Origin: Elephas maximus indicus
Taxonomy: Eukaryota; Chordata; Mammalia; Proboscidea; Elephantidae
Assembly: GCF_024166365.1 (NCBI RefSeq)
Contig: NC_064843.1
Span: 58,304,532 to 58,368,531 of the forward strand
Reading direction: 5' to 3'
Length of the DNA: 64,000 bases
Below, one piece after another: positions 1 to 10,761 of the stretch (the stretch's first letter is position 1; every line of letters starts with the position of its first letter). The position numbers and the translations under genes were made by a program. The notes beneath the pieces were generated by a model. It saw only the letters and a list, made by a program, of their open reading frames with translations. It did no database searches and was not told the origin of the DNA.

Positions 1-570
1 TGGCTAATCGCCTCCACGAACAATTGCCTGCTTTGCCCTGAGACCAAAAGAACTGGGTGGTGCTCAGCTACCATTACTGAGCATTTTAATCAAAGATTCT
101 ATAAAGGAATCCTAATCAAAACAGGGGAAATACAGAACAGAATTTCAGATTCTCATGGACTCCAGACTTCCTGGAGCCGTGAAGGTTAGATGAACCCCTG
201 AAACTATTGTCCTGAGATAGTCTCTAAATCTTAAACCAAAAATATCCCCTGACGTCTTCTTAAAGCCAAACAATAGTTCAGTTTTACTAGTAAAAAAGGT
301 CTGCCTTGAGCATTATGCTCTTTGAAGTACTATCTATATGGATCAAGTTGACAACAGCAACTCAGAAGATTAGATAGGAACCTGAGGGGGCAGCGAGTTT
401 ATGTCAATGTGGGAGGAAGAACTCGGAAAAGGAGGGTGAGAGTGGTTGAACAACTTGAAGAATGTAACCAATGTCGCTGAATCATACATGCAGGAACTGT
501 TGAATTGGTGTATGTTTTCCTGTGTATATCCTCAACAACAAGAAAATAAATAGTTATTAAAAAAAATAAT
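1..570 (+). mobile_element. L1 LINE 3' UTR fragment (afrotherian-type L1)
   Basis: This is the 3' untranslated end of an L1, continuing from outside the window and ending in an A-rich tail at about 557-570. The same text recurs in order at 13.37-14.29 kb and 50.36-51.71 kb (for example the block around 'attactgagcattttaatca' and 'atgtcaatgtgggaggaaga'), which is how it was recognised. No ORF2 sequence is included. The repeated occurrence of this 3' UTR shows that it belongs to an abundant lineage-specific L1 subfamily. Confidence 0.85.
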
Positions 571-1768
571 GTGTTAAAAAGTTATTTATCTTCATTACTG
601 AGTTAATTGTGCTTCCTTAAATTTTGTGCCCAAGGTGTCTCATTCGCCTCACTCAAGTCCCGACCTGGCTTCACCTTCTTGTCATGGTTGTTCTTACTTC
701 AGTAGCCTGGCATTTGGGAAAGTGCCCAGTTCTGAATGAGACTGGTACAGTGAGAAGGGGCCGCTGGTGCTCCGGGTAGGAGGAGGATATGGGCTTCCAC
801 AGCCTGGGGCTTGTCCTGAAGGGAGGGGCTGGGGCCTGGGCTGTTGAAACCCATCTCCCCACCCCACCCCCCTGCCCCATCACTGGGGTGTCCTGGAGAA
901 GAACCCTTCAGTCATCCTCCCTTCAGGCTGTCCCAAGGAGAGTGGCCATGGGCGGCATTGGAAAGGTCCTGGTGAGTCTCCAGGAGGCCCCACTGCCTCC
1001 CTCCAAAGCTCCTGCTGCCTCTGAAATCAGCCCAGAGGCCTTATCTCATTTTGTGTAAATTATTTTGCGCAGAACCTTGTGAGCCTTTCGAATTGAAGCC
1101 ACGTCTCACAACAATTCGGTAGAAAAACACAATTGTCACCTGTTTGAAGATACAGATTTTTCCCCACAGCTATTTGGTTTCACTTCACAGTCCCAAGGTT
1201 TCATTTCTTTTTGCTTTGCAGCTGGCTTTGTCATTGTGGCGCACACTCTCTCTCTCTGTCTCTTCCTCTCCTTGCCCAGCCTTTCCCTGAATCTGTCTCT
1301 CCCCGACTTGGTTTGGGTGGCTGCTCTGGCATTCTGGGAGCCCAGTACCTCGCTTCAGGGCCGAGTGGGGTACAGACCACCAGGAATGAGCAGGACCTGG
1401 GGGCTTTGCCACCACCCGTTACCAAGATCGCATCTCATCTCCTCCAGCTTTGGAGCAGGTGCTGGGTTTCAGGGAGGTGCTGCGGTGGGCTGAGGGGAAG
1501 AAGGAATGTGGTTGGTTGGTACAGCAGGCTCCAGGTGCTAGCAATTTCTTCTCTGCAGGGTTTGGAGGGGGGAGAAAGAGGCGAGACAGGCTCCTTTAAA
1601 ACGAAAATGAGAATCTTTCTCAACCACTAAGTCATACACCTTGTACTCCAAATGAGAAGGACCAAACACCTTTGGAAACTATAAAATGCCTCCACCCCCT
1701 AAAGAAAACAAACCGTGTTTGATGGAAGTTGACCTATCACATGACTTCACCCCATGACCCTGCAATTC
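571..1768. other. Unassigned single-copy-looking DNA
   Basis: No repeat family or coding signal was recognised here. A CT-rich run lies near 1243-1275. Open frames of up to 139 codons exist on both strands but none shows a recognisable domain, and their overlap on opposite strands argues that they are chance frames. Confidence 0.5.
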
Positions 1769-2303
1769 CTTCTTAGTTATCTAGTGCTGCTGTAACAGAA
1801 TTACCAAAAGCAGATGGTTTTAACAAAGAGAAATTTATTCTCTCACAGTCTAGAAGGCTAGAAGTCCAAATTCAGGGTGTCAGCTCCAGGGGAAGGCTTT
1901 CTCTCTCTAGGAGGAAGGTCCTTGTCATCAATCTTCTCCTGGACTAGGAGCTTCTTCTTGTGGGAACCCTGTGCTCCCAGAGCTGCCCTCTTGGTGATAT
2001 GACTTCCCATGTCTCTCTGCTCACTTCCCTTTCATTTTACCCATTGTAAGATAAAAGGTGATGCAGGCCACACCCCAAGGAAACTGATCAGGGATGTGAC
2101 CTGAGTAAGGATGTTATATCCCACCCTAATCCTCTTTAACATAACTTAATCTTGCCTCTTTAACCACAGGCAGAGATGAGGATTTACAACACATAGGAAA
2201 CTACATCGCATGACAAAATGGTAGACAATCACACAATAGTGGGAATCATGACCTAGCCAAATTGATGCACATATTTTTGGGGGACACGATTGAATCCATA
2301 ATA
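1769..2303 (-). mobile_element. Solo LTR, MaLR/ERVL-like (A type)
   Basis: The left edge 'cttagttatctagtgctgct' and the right edge 'gggacacgattgaatccata' match the two ends of other copies at 24433-24913 and 24952-25388, in the same minus orientation. The element ends correspond to the TGT...ACA termini of retroviral LTRs, slightly mutated. No internal region adjoins it, so it is a solo LTR. No clear 5-bp target duplication survives. Confidence 0.8.
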
Positions 2304-2727
2304 CCCTCCTAAATGTATACCTAACAGAAAAGCATTTATATGTTCACCAAAAGACAAGAAGATGCAAAGCAGCATTAGTCCCAACTGCCCCAAATTAGAA
2401 ACTTCCCAGATGTCCATCAACAGTATAATAGATAAATAAATTGTAGTACATCCACCCAAGGAATATTCTACAGCAACAAGAATGAACAGCCTACAACTTT
2501 ACACAAAAACATAGATGAATTACGCAGTGCTGAGCAGAAGAAGCCAAGCAAAGAGAACACATATTGGATGTGCTCTGCTGCCACATTGCATGGTTCCCTT
2601 GGCAGAAGACAGACAGGGAGAGGCCATGAGGGGACTCCTGGGGAGCAGGTATTGTAGAGGTTCTTGATCTAGGTGCTGATTAGCTAAGTGAGTTGAGTTT
2701 GTGAAAATTTGGTAAGCTATGCACTTA
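2304..2727 (+). mobile_element. Ancient L1M LINE 3' region, 5' piece
   Basis: Degenerate LINE-1 sequence resembling the end of ORF2 and 3' UTR ('cccagatgtccatcaacag', 'aatattctacagcaacaaga'). It continues after the RTE derivative at about 3236-3300 ('tatctggtacacttaaataa'), so the LINE is older than that insertion. Confidence 0.7.
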
Positions 2728-2763
2728 TTTTTATTTTATTTTATTATTTTTTTAATGCACTTA

Positions 2764-3235
2764 TGCCACCACCCATCTGTCAGATTGTCATACCATGGTG
2801 GCTTGCATGTTTGTTATGATGCTGGAAGCTATGCCACTGGCATTTCAAATACCAGCAGGATCACCCATGGTGGACAGGTTTCAGTGGAGCTTCCAGGCTA
2901 AGACAGACTAGGAAGAGAGGCCTGGCAATCTACTTCCAAAAATTAGCCAAGGAAAGTCCTACAGATCACAGAATATGATCTAAGACATTGACTTGTTTAC
3001 TTTGGATGCATTATCACAAAGGACCAGTTGTTGGAGAAGGACATGACGTTTGGTAAAGTGGAGAGCCAGTGAAGGTGAAACTCCCAATGATGTGGATTGA
3101 CACAGTAGCTGAAACAATAGACCCAAACATACCAATGATAGTGAAGGGGGTGCGGGACTGGATGTTTCTTTCTGTTGTACATGGGGTTATCGTGAGTCAG
3201 ACCCAACTCGGCAGCAACTAACAACAGTAGCTAAC
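2764..3235 (+). mobile_element. RTE LINE internal-deletion derivative (5' end joined to 3' end)
   Basis: The first about 200 bp match the 5' UTR of afrotherian RTE elements (also seen on the minus strand at 4841-5023). The last about 250 bp match the RTE 3' end, as in the RTE copy at 34.8-35.03 kb ('gtggattgacacagtagctg', 'acccaactcggcagcaacta'). The whole coding region is missing, so the element is non-autonomous. A 9-bp flank 'atgcactta' (2755-2763) recurs with one change at 3236-3244 and is the likely target duplication. Confidence 0.7.
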
Positions 3236-3364
3236 ACGCACTTACAACATGTGCACGTTTCTATATATCTGGTACACTTAAATAATAAGTAAAAGAAAAA
3301 AAAAGCAGCTGCCTCACCTACCAACTGACCTCTCGGTGGACTTCAGGAGTGGCAAGGAGGTGTA

Positions 3365-3524
3365 GGAGCCCTGGTGGCACAGTGGTTAAGAGCTTGGCTA
3401 CTAACCAAAAAGTTGGCAGTTGGCATCTACCAGCAGCTCCCTGGAAGCCCTAGGGGGCAGTTCTACCCTGTCCTATAGGGTAGCTATGAATTGGAATCGA
3501 CTCTTCGGCAGTGGGTTTTTTTTT
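3365..3524 (+). mobile_element. AfroSINE
   Basis: tRNA-derived head ('gccctggtggcacagtggtt') with RNA polymerase III A/B-box-like sequence, an RTE-like 3' end ('gaattggaatcgactcttcg'), then a T-rich tail at 3515-3524. It is flanked by a 12-bp duplication, 'caaggaggtgta' at 3353-3364 and 'caaggaggcata' at 3525-3536, with two changes. The T-rich rather than A-rich tail recurs in the other copies of this window. Confidence 0.9.
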
Positions 3525-3839
3525 CAAGGAGGCATAGGTAGGGTGCAGGCCCATGAGGGGCCCACAGCTTTCCTCTGGACAGTTGAATGTTCCCCAGTTA
3601 AGGCAGCCCTCCAAGCTGGCCCACCTCCCCACTTGCCCCTCATGGAGCACCTAAGCTGGGCCAGCCTCCTCTGACAAGACACCATCCCCATCCCAAGAAC
3701 TCAAACAATTCTCCAGCCATCAGTTTATCCCAGGCCCATGCTCAATCAGGGCTGGGCATCAGAGTCCACTCCAAGTCCAAGAAATGTGGGTGGATGATCC
3801 CCTGCCCCTCCAGTGAAGGGGTCATGAACACTTTTTTTT

Positions 3840-4035
3840 TTATGCCTTTCTTTTTTTAAAAATTGTGGTAAAAATATATATAACAGAACATTTGCCAATT
3901 CAACTTTTTTTACACGTATAATTCAGTGACACTGGTTACGTTCATCATCTTGTTTCCAAACGATTCCACCACCATTAACAGAAACTCGGTGCCCCCTGAG
4001 CAATGACTCCCCTCCTCCCCCTCCTTCCCACCCCT
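3840..4035 (-). mobile_element. L1M LINE fragment, left part of an interrupted copy
   Basis: Minus-strand L1M 3' UTR ('aaaattgtggtaaaaatata', 'gacactggttacgttcatca'). The matching continuation starts near 5024 and runs to about 5330, so the intervening 1 kb was inserted later. Confidence 0.75.
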
Positions 4036-4264
4036 TTTGTTGTGGTTGTCAGTAGTCTCCAAGTCGGCTTCGACTCACGGTGACCTTCTGTATAACAAAA
4101 CAAAATGTTAAGCCGTCCTGCACCATCTTCAGGATCATTGGTAAGTTTCAGCCCACTGTTGCAGCCACTGCGTAATTTTGAGTGCCTTCCAATCTAGAGG
4201 GTCATCTTCCAGCGGTATATTTGACGATGTTCTGTTGTAATCCATAAGGTTTTCATTTCCTAGT
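4036..4264 (-). mobile_element. RTE internal-deletion derivative, left half
   Basis: The left edge is the RTE 3' end in reverse ('gacttcgactcacggtgacc'-like text, 'gcccactgttgcagccactg'). It passes directly into RTE 5' UTR sequence ('gagtgccttccaatctagag'), so coding sequence is missing. It is interrupted at 4264 by an LTR and resumes at 4841. The internal breakpoint differs from that of the 2764-3235 copy. Confidence 0.7.
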
Positions 4265-4835
4265 TGTCTTAGGCTGGGTTTTCTAGAAAAGCAAAACCGG
4301 TAAAGGGTGTAAATATATATAGAGAGATTTCTATCAAGGAAATAGCTCACATGATTGTAGAGGCTGTAAAGTCCCATGTGCAAAAGTCATAATAGTGGCT
4401 TCTTCTGATTCACATAGTCGATGGGGCTGTCGAACCTGAGATCGGCAGGTCAGACAGCAGGGTTCTTGCACACAGGCTGCGAAGATCAATGAAGCCCAAG
4501 ACTGGCAGTCAAGACCTCAGATAAGCTGCTCGCTCAGGTTCTAAGAACTGGAGGTCAGATGAACAGGAGCCAGATGCAGGATCCAGAACTAGCAAAAGGC
4601 CCTGAGCCTTGCCAGAACATCCGCTTATATTCGGATGCTGGCCATATGCCCAAGGAAACTCCCTTTCAACTAATTGGCTACTCACAGCAGATTCCATCCT
4701 GGAGGTGATCACATTACATCAAATCTTGTCATGGAAGTGATCACATCATCATATGACTGCTAAACTACATCATAACTGCCGAACCATTGAGAATTGTGGT
4801 CCAGCCAAGCTGACACATAACTTTAATGAGCACAG
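4265..4835 (-). mobile_element. Solo LTR, MaLR/ERVL-like (B type)
   Basis: It begins 'tgtcttaggctgggttttct', the same edge as the LTR at 26438-27097, and ends near 'aactttaatgagcaca'. The 5-bp sequence 'ctagt' lies on both sides (4260-4264 and 4836-4840), as expected for an LTR retrotransposon target duplication. It splits an RTE derivative that itself splits an L1M. Confidence 0.85.
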
Positions 4836-5023
4836 CTAGTTCCTGGAAGTAGATTGCCAGGCCTTTCTTCCTAGTCTGTCTTAGTCTAGAAGCTCCACTG
4901 AAACCTGTCCACCATGCATGATCCAGCTGGTATTTGAAATATTAGTGACATAGCTTCCAGCATCATGGCAACGCACAAGCCACCACAGTATGACAAACTC
5001 ATAAACAAGTGGCAGTTCCACTC
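4836..5023 (-). mobile_element. RTE internal-deletion derivative, right half (RTE 5' UTR)
   Basis: Minus-strand match to the RTE 5' UTR seen at 2764-2960, including 'aggcctttcttcctagtctg' and 'gtccaccatgcatgatccag'. It completes the element interrupted at 4264. Confidence 0.75.
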
Positions 5024-5335
5024 CTGGTGACCGCTAATAAACTTTGGTGTCTATGCATCTGCCTACTTCAATTAAGCGGGATCATATAATATTTATCCTT
5101 TCGTGTCTGACCTATTTCACTCAGTACAATGTTTTCAAGGTTCAGCCATGTCATAGGATGTATCAGTACTTCATTGCTCTTTACAGCTGAGTAGTGTTCC
5201 ACTGTATGTACGTACCACATTTTGTTTATCCATTCTTCTGTTGATGGACATTTAGGTTGCTTTCACCTTTTGGCAGTTGTGAATAGTGCTACAATGAACA
5301 TTGATGTATGTATGTGAGCACTCTTGAAGAGGACC
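5024..5335 (-). mobile_element. L1M LINE fragment, right part
   Basis: L1M sequence resumes after the nested insertion, reading 'aattaagcgggatcatataa' through 'tgtgaatagtgctacaatga', a conserved stretch of the L1 3' portion on the minus strand. Confidence 0.8.
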
Positions 5336-5475
5336 TGAGACAGGATTGGCTGCCACCTGTGCACCAAGACCACCATAACCCAAAGCCAGTAGTCCTTTCT
5401 GACTGACTGGTTTAGCTCAGCCCCCTCTGACCTTTACCTGTGGTCCTGAGAGTCCAGTAAGTCAGTGGGGTAGCT

Positions 5476-5544
5476 TTCATGGATCAATCAACAAGTATTT
5501 CATGGATCAATCAACAAGTAGTTCATGGATCAGTCAAAAAGTAT
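5476..5544. repeat. Three tandem copies of a 23-bp unit
   Basis: The unit 'ttcatggatcaatcaacaag' plus three bases occurs at 5476-5498, 5499-5521 and 5522-5544, the last with two changes. It sits at the 3' terminus of a minus-strand L2, where L2 normally carries a short (TGAA)n-type tail, so it is probably a local duplication of that junction. Confidence 0.95.
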
Positions 5545-5700
5545 TTATTGAGGACCTAATTGTGCCAAACACTGGCCCAGATACTGGCAATCCACCCTGT
5601 CCTCATTGCGCTGACAGATAAAAAGCAAATGAACAAATACATAAGCAAGGTGATTACCAGTTGTGACAATGAAAAAGAATAATGGAGAGTAAGACCTACC
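5545..5700 (-). mobile_element. L2 LINE 3' end
   Basis: 'tatttattgaggacctaatt' followed by 'tgtgccaaacactggcccag' is the minus-strand 3' end of mammalian L2. Probable further parts of the same copy lie at 6530-6763 and 7315-7545. Confidence 0.75.
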
Positions 5701-6094
5701 CCTAATATCCATGGGCCCTGGACAAGAGGATAATGGAGGTCACTGGTCCAAGGTCCGCTCCCCCTTCTCTGCCTACTCTGTGCTCTGGTCCTGTCCTTTA
5801 AGAGCCAGCACACAAGTGGACAATCTAGGTACACATCCAAGCTCCTCCACTACCCTCCCTCCAGACAGCTGCCCCTAGGCTAGGGGTGCATACACCATGC
5901 ATACCGTGGGATAATGGACCCAGGGAGAGGGTCCTGTGCAGATCTGGAAGCAGGGTAGGGTCTAGTTTAGATGGGCACATGGCTCTGGTGAGTACCTCCC
6001 CTCTGGCCATTTACTTTTTGTCCTGTGGGAGGGCATGGCTGGAAAGGTAGGGCAGGGCTCAAGGCAGAGGCTTTAATGTCAGAACTGAAATAGT
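5701..6094. other. Unassigned DNA between L2 pieces
   Basis: No recognisable repeat or gene. It may be diverged L2 or a later insertion into it. Short open frames on the minus strand show no domain. Confidence 0.4.
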
Positions 6095-6527
6095 AGCTGT
6101 GCATTTTGGTGTTCCCCCAAAAAGTAATGTTGAAGTCCTAACTCCCGTACTTTGGAAATGCGGTCTTTGAAGGTATTTTCAGGTAACATGAGGTCATACT
6201 AGAAGAGGGTGGGTCCTAATCCAATCTGAGTGCTGTTTTTATCGTACAGGAGGAAGAGAGATAGAGGGGAGAGCATCATGTGAAGACAAAGGCAGAGATG
6301 GGAATGATTTTCAGGCTGAGAAACACCAAGGACTACTGGCCATCACCAGAAATTAGGACAGAGGTGTGGAACAGATTCTCCCTCAAACCCTCAAAAGAAA
6401 TTGACATCGCCAACACCCTGATTTTGGATTCCTAGCCTCCAGAACTGTGAGAAAATAAAATTCTGTTCTAATATGTCACCCAATTTGTGGTATTTTGTGA
6501 TGGCAGCCCGAGGAAACCCATACACTG
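6095..6527 (+). mobile_element. Solo LTR, MLT1-like (MaLR)
   Basis: It contains the usual MaLR landmarks in order: 'gttcccccaaaaagtaatgt', 'ggtcatactagaagagggtg', 'tagcctccagaactgtgaga', then a polyadenylation-type 'gagaaaataaaattctgttc' and an end close to 'gaggaaacccataca'. It is inserted within L2-like sequence. Confidence 0.8.
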
Positions 6528-6529
6528 GG

Positions 6530-6763
6530 GTGAGGTTACTTGGGAGAGAGGGATTCCAAGTACCGCAAGGTAAGTAAAAACCTTGGTGAAGAGAATTGTA
6601 GGAGAGGGAACAGCCAAGGCCACGAGGCAAGGGGAAGTTTGGTAGGTTAATGGAACAGAAGAAGGCCAGTGTGGCTGGAGTGCAAAGAATCAAGTAGGGC
6701 TGACCATGCAGCTTTAAGAGAAATGTGGGTACTCTCACAGTAAAAAAGTGGGGACCCATTTTT
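6530..6763 (-). mobile_element. L2 LINE, middle piece
   Basis: 'ggaacagaagaaggccagtg' followed by 'tggctggagtgcaaagaatc' is typical minus-strand L2. It is bounded by an LTR on the left and an L1M on the right. Confidence 0.65.
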
Positions 6764-7312
6764 TATTGGAGTGTTTTTTATTCCTTTTGTATTGAGGTAT
6801 AACTGACATATACTAAAACCAGTCTTAAGTGTACGGCTCAATTAATTTTTACGTATCCACATACCGTGAAACCAAACAAGACATAGAGCATTTCCAGAAG
6901 CCTAGAGGGCTCTCTGGTGTGGCTCGCAGCTGATAACCCTCTCCTAGGTCACCACTTTCCGGCTCCTATCACCAAAGATTTGCGTTGCCTGTTATAACCT
7001 TTATATAAATGCAACCATACAGTCATGTGTTCTTTATGTCTGGCTTCTTTCACTCAACATCATATCCATGAGATTCACCCATTTCATCACATGTAGCAGT
7101 AGGTTATACTTTTTTCATTGCTTTGTAGTGTTCCACTGTGTGGATATACCACAATTCCTCATTCTTCTGCTAATGGATGTTTGGGTTGCTTCCAGTTTGG
7201 GGCTATTATGAATAAAGCAGCTATGGATATTCTATCACAAGTCTTTGGGTGGACAAGGGGGTTCCTCTCTGTTGGGTTTACGCCCTGGAGTGGAGCTGCT
7301 GGTCATAGAGTA
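6764..7312 (-). mobile_element. L1M LINE 3' fragment
   Basis: Minus-strand L1 text: 'gtattgaggtataactgaca', 'aatgcaaccatacagtcatg', 'tgggttgcttccagtttggg'. It separates two L2 pieces, showing that the L2 was there first. Confidence 0.8.
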
Positions 7313-7545
7313 GGACTTCCTTTAGTAGACCTTGCCGAAGAGCTTCCCCCAAGTGGTCTGAGAGTTTGATGGAGGGTTTTGAATGGGAGCTTGGCAGGAC
7401 CTGATTTATATTTAGGAAAGATCCCATCGGCTGGTTTGCAAAGAATGAGGGGGTGAGAGTGGAGGTGAGAAGACCAATTAGGAGGTGGTGGAGTGGTCCA
7501 GACAGACGACGACAGAGTCACAGGCTTGGCTGGGGCAATAAGAAG
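7313..7545 (-). mobile_element. L2 LINE, upstream piece
   Basis: 'gagagtttgatggagggttt' and 'agaagaccaattaggaggtg' match the minus-strand L2 ORF region and continue the copy interrupted at 6764. Confidence 0.65.
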
Positions 7546-9155
7546 GAGGAAAGTCCATCTCACATTAATAAGAAGGACACCAGTGAGCTGACTTGTCTAA
7601 AGTCACATGGTGGAATGCACAACCAGCTCTTGAAGCAGGGAGCCTAACAGTCCTGAACTCTTCCCCACGAGCCGCTCTTTGGCTCAGGGCCCTGTCCTTT
7701 CTCCAAAACTCATTTAACTGTGCATTCTGCTGTCATCCAGGCTAACAAAGCTGGTATGGTGAGCTTCAGAGAGAAAACAGACCCACAGGAGACAACCACA
7801 CTGTCCTTCCTTCTTAGCCTGGAAGAGCTTAAGAGTTCAGTTGGTTTTGCACCTTTGTTTATAGCCCTGCTCAGCTCCCCAAACACCCCCATTACCTTGG
7901 CTGCTCCCTGAGGCTCTCTCTGGGGTTGGGACTCCAGCATCAAACACCCACAGTTTCCTCAAGTCTTGTTCCCTGTTCACCCTGGGGACAAGTGCTACAG
8001 GGAGAGAGAGGGAGGGAAGGCATCCAGACTTGTTCACCTGGTACCTTTAGGCAGCCAGAGGGTTGCTGTTAGCTGTATCCAGTCCTGGCCAGTGTGGTGT
8101 GTGAGGCATGGCAGGCCTTTTTAACCCCTAGAACACAGATCCTGGGAGTCCAACTATACATGAGCTTCTTATAGGGACCAGCCAAAATCGATCCAACATC
8201 TGGACTGGAGGCTAATTAGAGATGAACCACCTTTATTACCTACTAAGTAGTGGTGATGTCTGTCTACATGGCTTTGTTCTTTCTTAACCTTTATTTCCTT
8301 TGGGGGTGTCTATCCAAGGTATCACTAGAATTATTTGAGACAGAGTGACAGAAACGCAGCTCCAACAGGTGCGAACAGTAGCACAGCAAATTCACTGTAC
8401 CTGAGAAGCCTGGGGGCATTGCCTTCAGCAACTACAGGATCCAGACACTCAGACACATCTTTGGGCTCTGATTCATTTTTTTTAATCTCTGTTTTTCTTT
8501 CTGACTACTACACTTTCAAGCTAGTGCTCCCATGAGATGGAATAACATAGCCATCAACAGTCCAATTGCATGTCCTACCTGCTTACTAATCTCAGAGAGA
8601 AAAGGCCTCTTTCCTAATGCAATTCCCGAAGTTGGCTCTCCTTCCACTGACCTGGGTCATGGTTCAATCTGAGCCAGCCACTGTGCTCAAGGGCCTTGGA
8701 TGTGCTCATTGTCTACCCAGGATGCACTGAAGGGAAGGAGGGAGCCCCAAAGAAAACTACATGCTATTACCAGACAAAGGGAAGTGGATGACAGGTAGCC
8801 CAAATCAACAGATTTTTAAATTGTATCTGGTGGCCTCAAACCCCTACACTTTCCTCTCTGGAAAGCTGCTGATAAACTCATTCCAGGTAGACCAAGAAGA
8901 ACAATGAATAAACAAATGAATGAGTGAATAAAAAAAGTAAGAGAACAAATATTTGTTGGTCACAAGATTTTAAGCTATGTGAGAGCCGTACACTTCACAG
9001 AGGACCTGGCACGTAGTAGTAGATTAGGGTGGCAAATGTTTGGCAGACACATGGAGACATCACCAAGAGAAGACTGCTACATCTCTGTGGTCTCATGGCC
9101 CCAAGGCTCTATATTTGTGACCCTCCCGAGACAGAGGAAAAAACCTTACAGCAAG
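7546..9155. other. Mostly unassigned old DNA
   Basis: A weak minus-strand MIR-like stretch lies near 7570-7680 ('gacttgtctaaagtcacatg'). About 8310-8760 has the flavour of an old LTR or DNA transposon on the minus strand ('actgacctgggtcatggttc') but is too diverged to name. Nothing coding was recognised. Confidence 0.4.
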
Positions 9156-9159
9156 CAGT

Positions 9160-9312
9160 ACTGTGCTGGTACACATTTAACAAGTTTAAAAAAAAAGTCT
9201 TGATTTGTAGCACTTGCCAATTTCTGTGGTGTAAATCCTCCTCCATGATCACTTTCAAGCTACCAGCCTGACATCAATGAGAGCAGAGCTGGGAAGAGAT
9301 GTGCACAACTGG
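9160..9312 (+). mobile_element. Ancient hAT-like MER element
   Basis: 'gatttgtagcacttgccaat' through 'cagagctgggaagagatgtg' matches, on the opposite strand, the segment at 21700-21880. The two dispersed copies share text interrupted by an A-run, which is typical of an old non-autonomous DNA transposon. The exact family name is not certain. Confidence 0.55.
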
Positions 9313-9629
9313 CTTTGGAGAACTGATGCAAGCTGGCTCCAGCACCCCACTGCCTTAGAGTACATTTTGTACCCCTGTGATTCTGAAGCCACGTCAGAAT
9401 CTTCTCTGAGGCTTTCACCAACAGTCACTCAAGAACATTTGTTTACAATCAAATACAGAAACCTATCTTCTAGAATTTAGAGCCACTTTCAAAATCAAAG
9501 TAATGTTACTTGAGCCCATAGAGTGAAATCTGCAGGGAGATGTGTTACCTGACTTCGTTCACAAAATCAACTTGAGGCTTCACGTAACTTCAGCACTGTC
9601 ATTCGTTTCTGCTCTTAGTCTCACATTCA

Positions 9630-9691
9630 CATTTAATCCACTTCTTGACAAAAAATTTAGTTTTAGGGTTTTGAAAATAATTTTCATTATA
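9630..9691 (-). mobile_element. L1M-like 3' UTR, left flank of a SINE
   Basis: A/T-rich sequence that continues after the SINE at 9862-10080 ('ttattttgaagcaaattcca', 'tcatttcatccataaatatg'), recognisable as a minus-strand L1M 3' UTR. Confidence 0.5.
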
Positions 9692-9861
9692 AACAAAAAA
9701 AACCAAAGCTACTGCCATGTAGTTGATTCTGATTCATAGCAACCCCATAGGGCAGAGTAGAAGTGCCCCATAAGGTTTCCAAGGAGCGGCTGGGGGATTT
9801 GAACTGCCAACCTTTTGGTTAGCAGTCATGGCTCTTAACCACTGCACCACCAGGGCTCCAC
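9692..9861 (-). mobile_element. AfroSINE
   Basis: Minus-strand copy: RTE-like 3' end at left ('tagttgattctgattcatag') and tRNA-like head at right ('ccactgcaccaccagggctc'). A perfect 10-bp duplication 'tttcattata' flanks it (9682-9691 and 9862-9871). The A-run at the left is the reverse of a T-rich 3' tail. Confidence 0.92.
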
Positions 9862-9871
9862 TTTCATTATA

Positions 9872-10085
9872 GAAAACGTAAAACACATACAAAAATATAA
9901 TATGAACACCAGGACCGAATTTCAATTATTATCATTCCGTGGCCAATCTTTGTTCAATCTATACCCAGCCCACTCACTACTCCCTGTATTATTTTGAAGC
10001 AAATTCCAAACATTTTATCATTTCATCCATAAATATGTTGGTAAAAATCAATAATGTTTCCATCTGAAAAGCTTATTTAAGCTGA
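9872..10085 (-). mobile_element. L1M 3' UTR, continuation
   Basis: Right half of the old L1M interrupted by the AfroSINE at 9692-9861; the key text is 'gaagcaaattccaaacattt'. Confidence 0.55.
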
Positions 10086-10748
10086 GGTATAAGTAACTGA
10101 AGAGGTCTGAATTGTCAGCTCTCTCTGATTTAGTGAAACTTTTAACTGGACTGGGCTGAGGAATGGCACAGTAAAGACAGCACTCCAGCCATTGTTTTCT
10201 CAGCGAGGAAATGGGGAGGTGGCTTTTTTTTTTCCCCAGGGGGAGTCTGCTGATAAGACCTAAATCATAACCTGTAAACAGCTACTGCCCCTGCCTACAA
10301 GTAAGGTCATCTCTGTTAATTACCCTCAATCAGAGACTTGTACAAAAGGATATTTGAGTCCAATTCACAGAATGCTCTGTTTTTGTTCCAGTTCCCTAAG
10401 TTTCAAATATATAGACCTTGTCCCAGTTCAAATTGACTGCGGAGGGGCAGATGGATAACTTCAAGTCATCACTTTGGTTTGTCCTGCAGTTTGGAGCAGC
10501 ACCCGCTGAGGAGCTGTGGGAAAACCAGCCAACACCTCAGAGTGGTGCCATGGTTCCTCAGACCACGTGTCAGGAGGTCTTCCACCCAGACACTCAGGAA
10601 GGAGCCCATTGGGACCAGGGAACAGGGTATTGTCTCTCTCCCCAGCTGTGTGGCAACAGTCTAGAAGTCCACAAGTTGCATATAAGAATTTGACTTGTTT
10701 TGCTTGGTTCTCGTAGCATTTAGAAATTTTTTCGATCGTTGCCAACAC
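10086..10748. other. Unassigned DNA
   Basis: No repeat family recognised. Overlapping open frames of 60-95 codons on both strands carry no domain and are treated as chance. Confidence 0.45.
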
Positions 10749-10761
10749 TTATCAGTTGGGA

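Noticed and set aside
1240..1300. Splice acceptor at a polypyrimidine tract
   Set aside because: The CT-rich run ending in 'ttgcccag' looks like an acceptor, but no downstream exon with a recognisable product follows.
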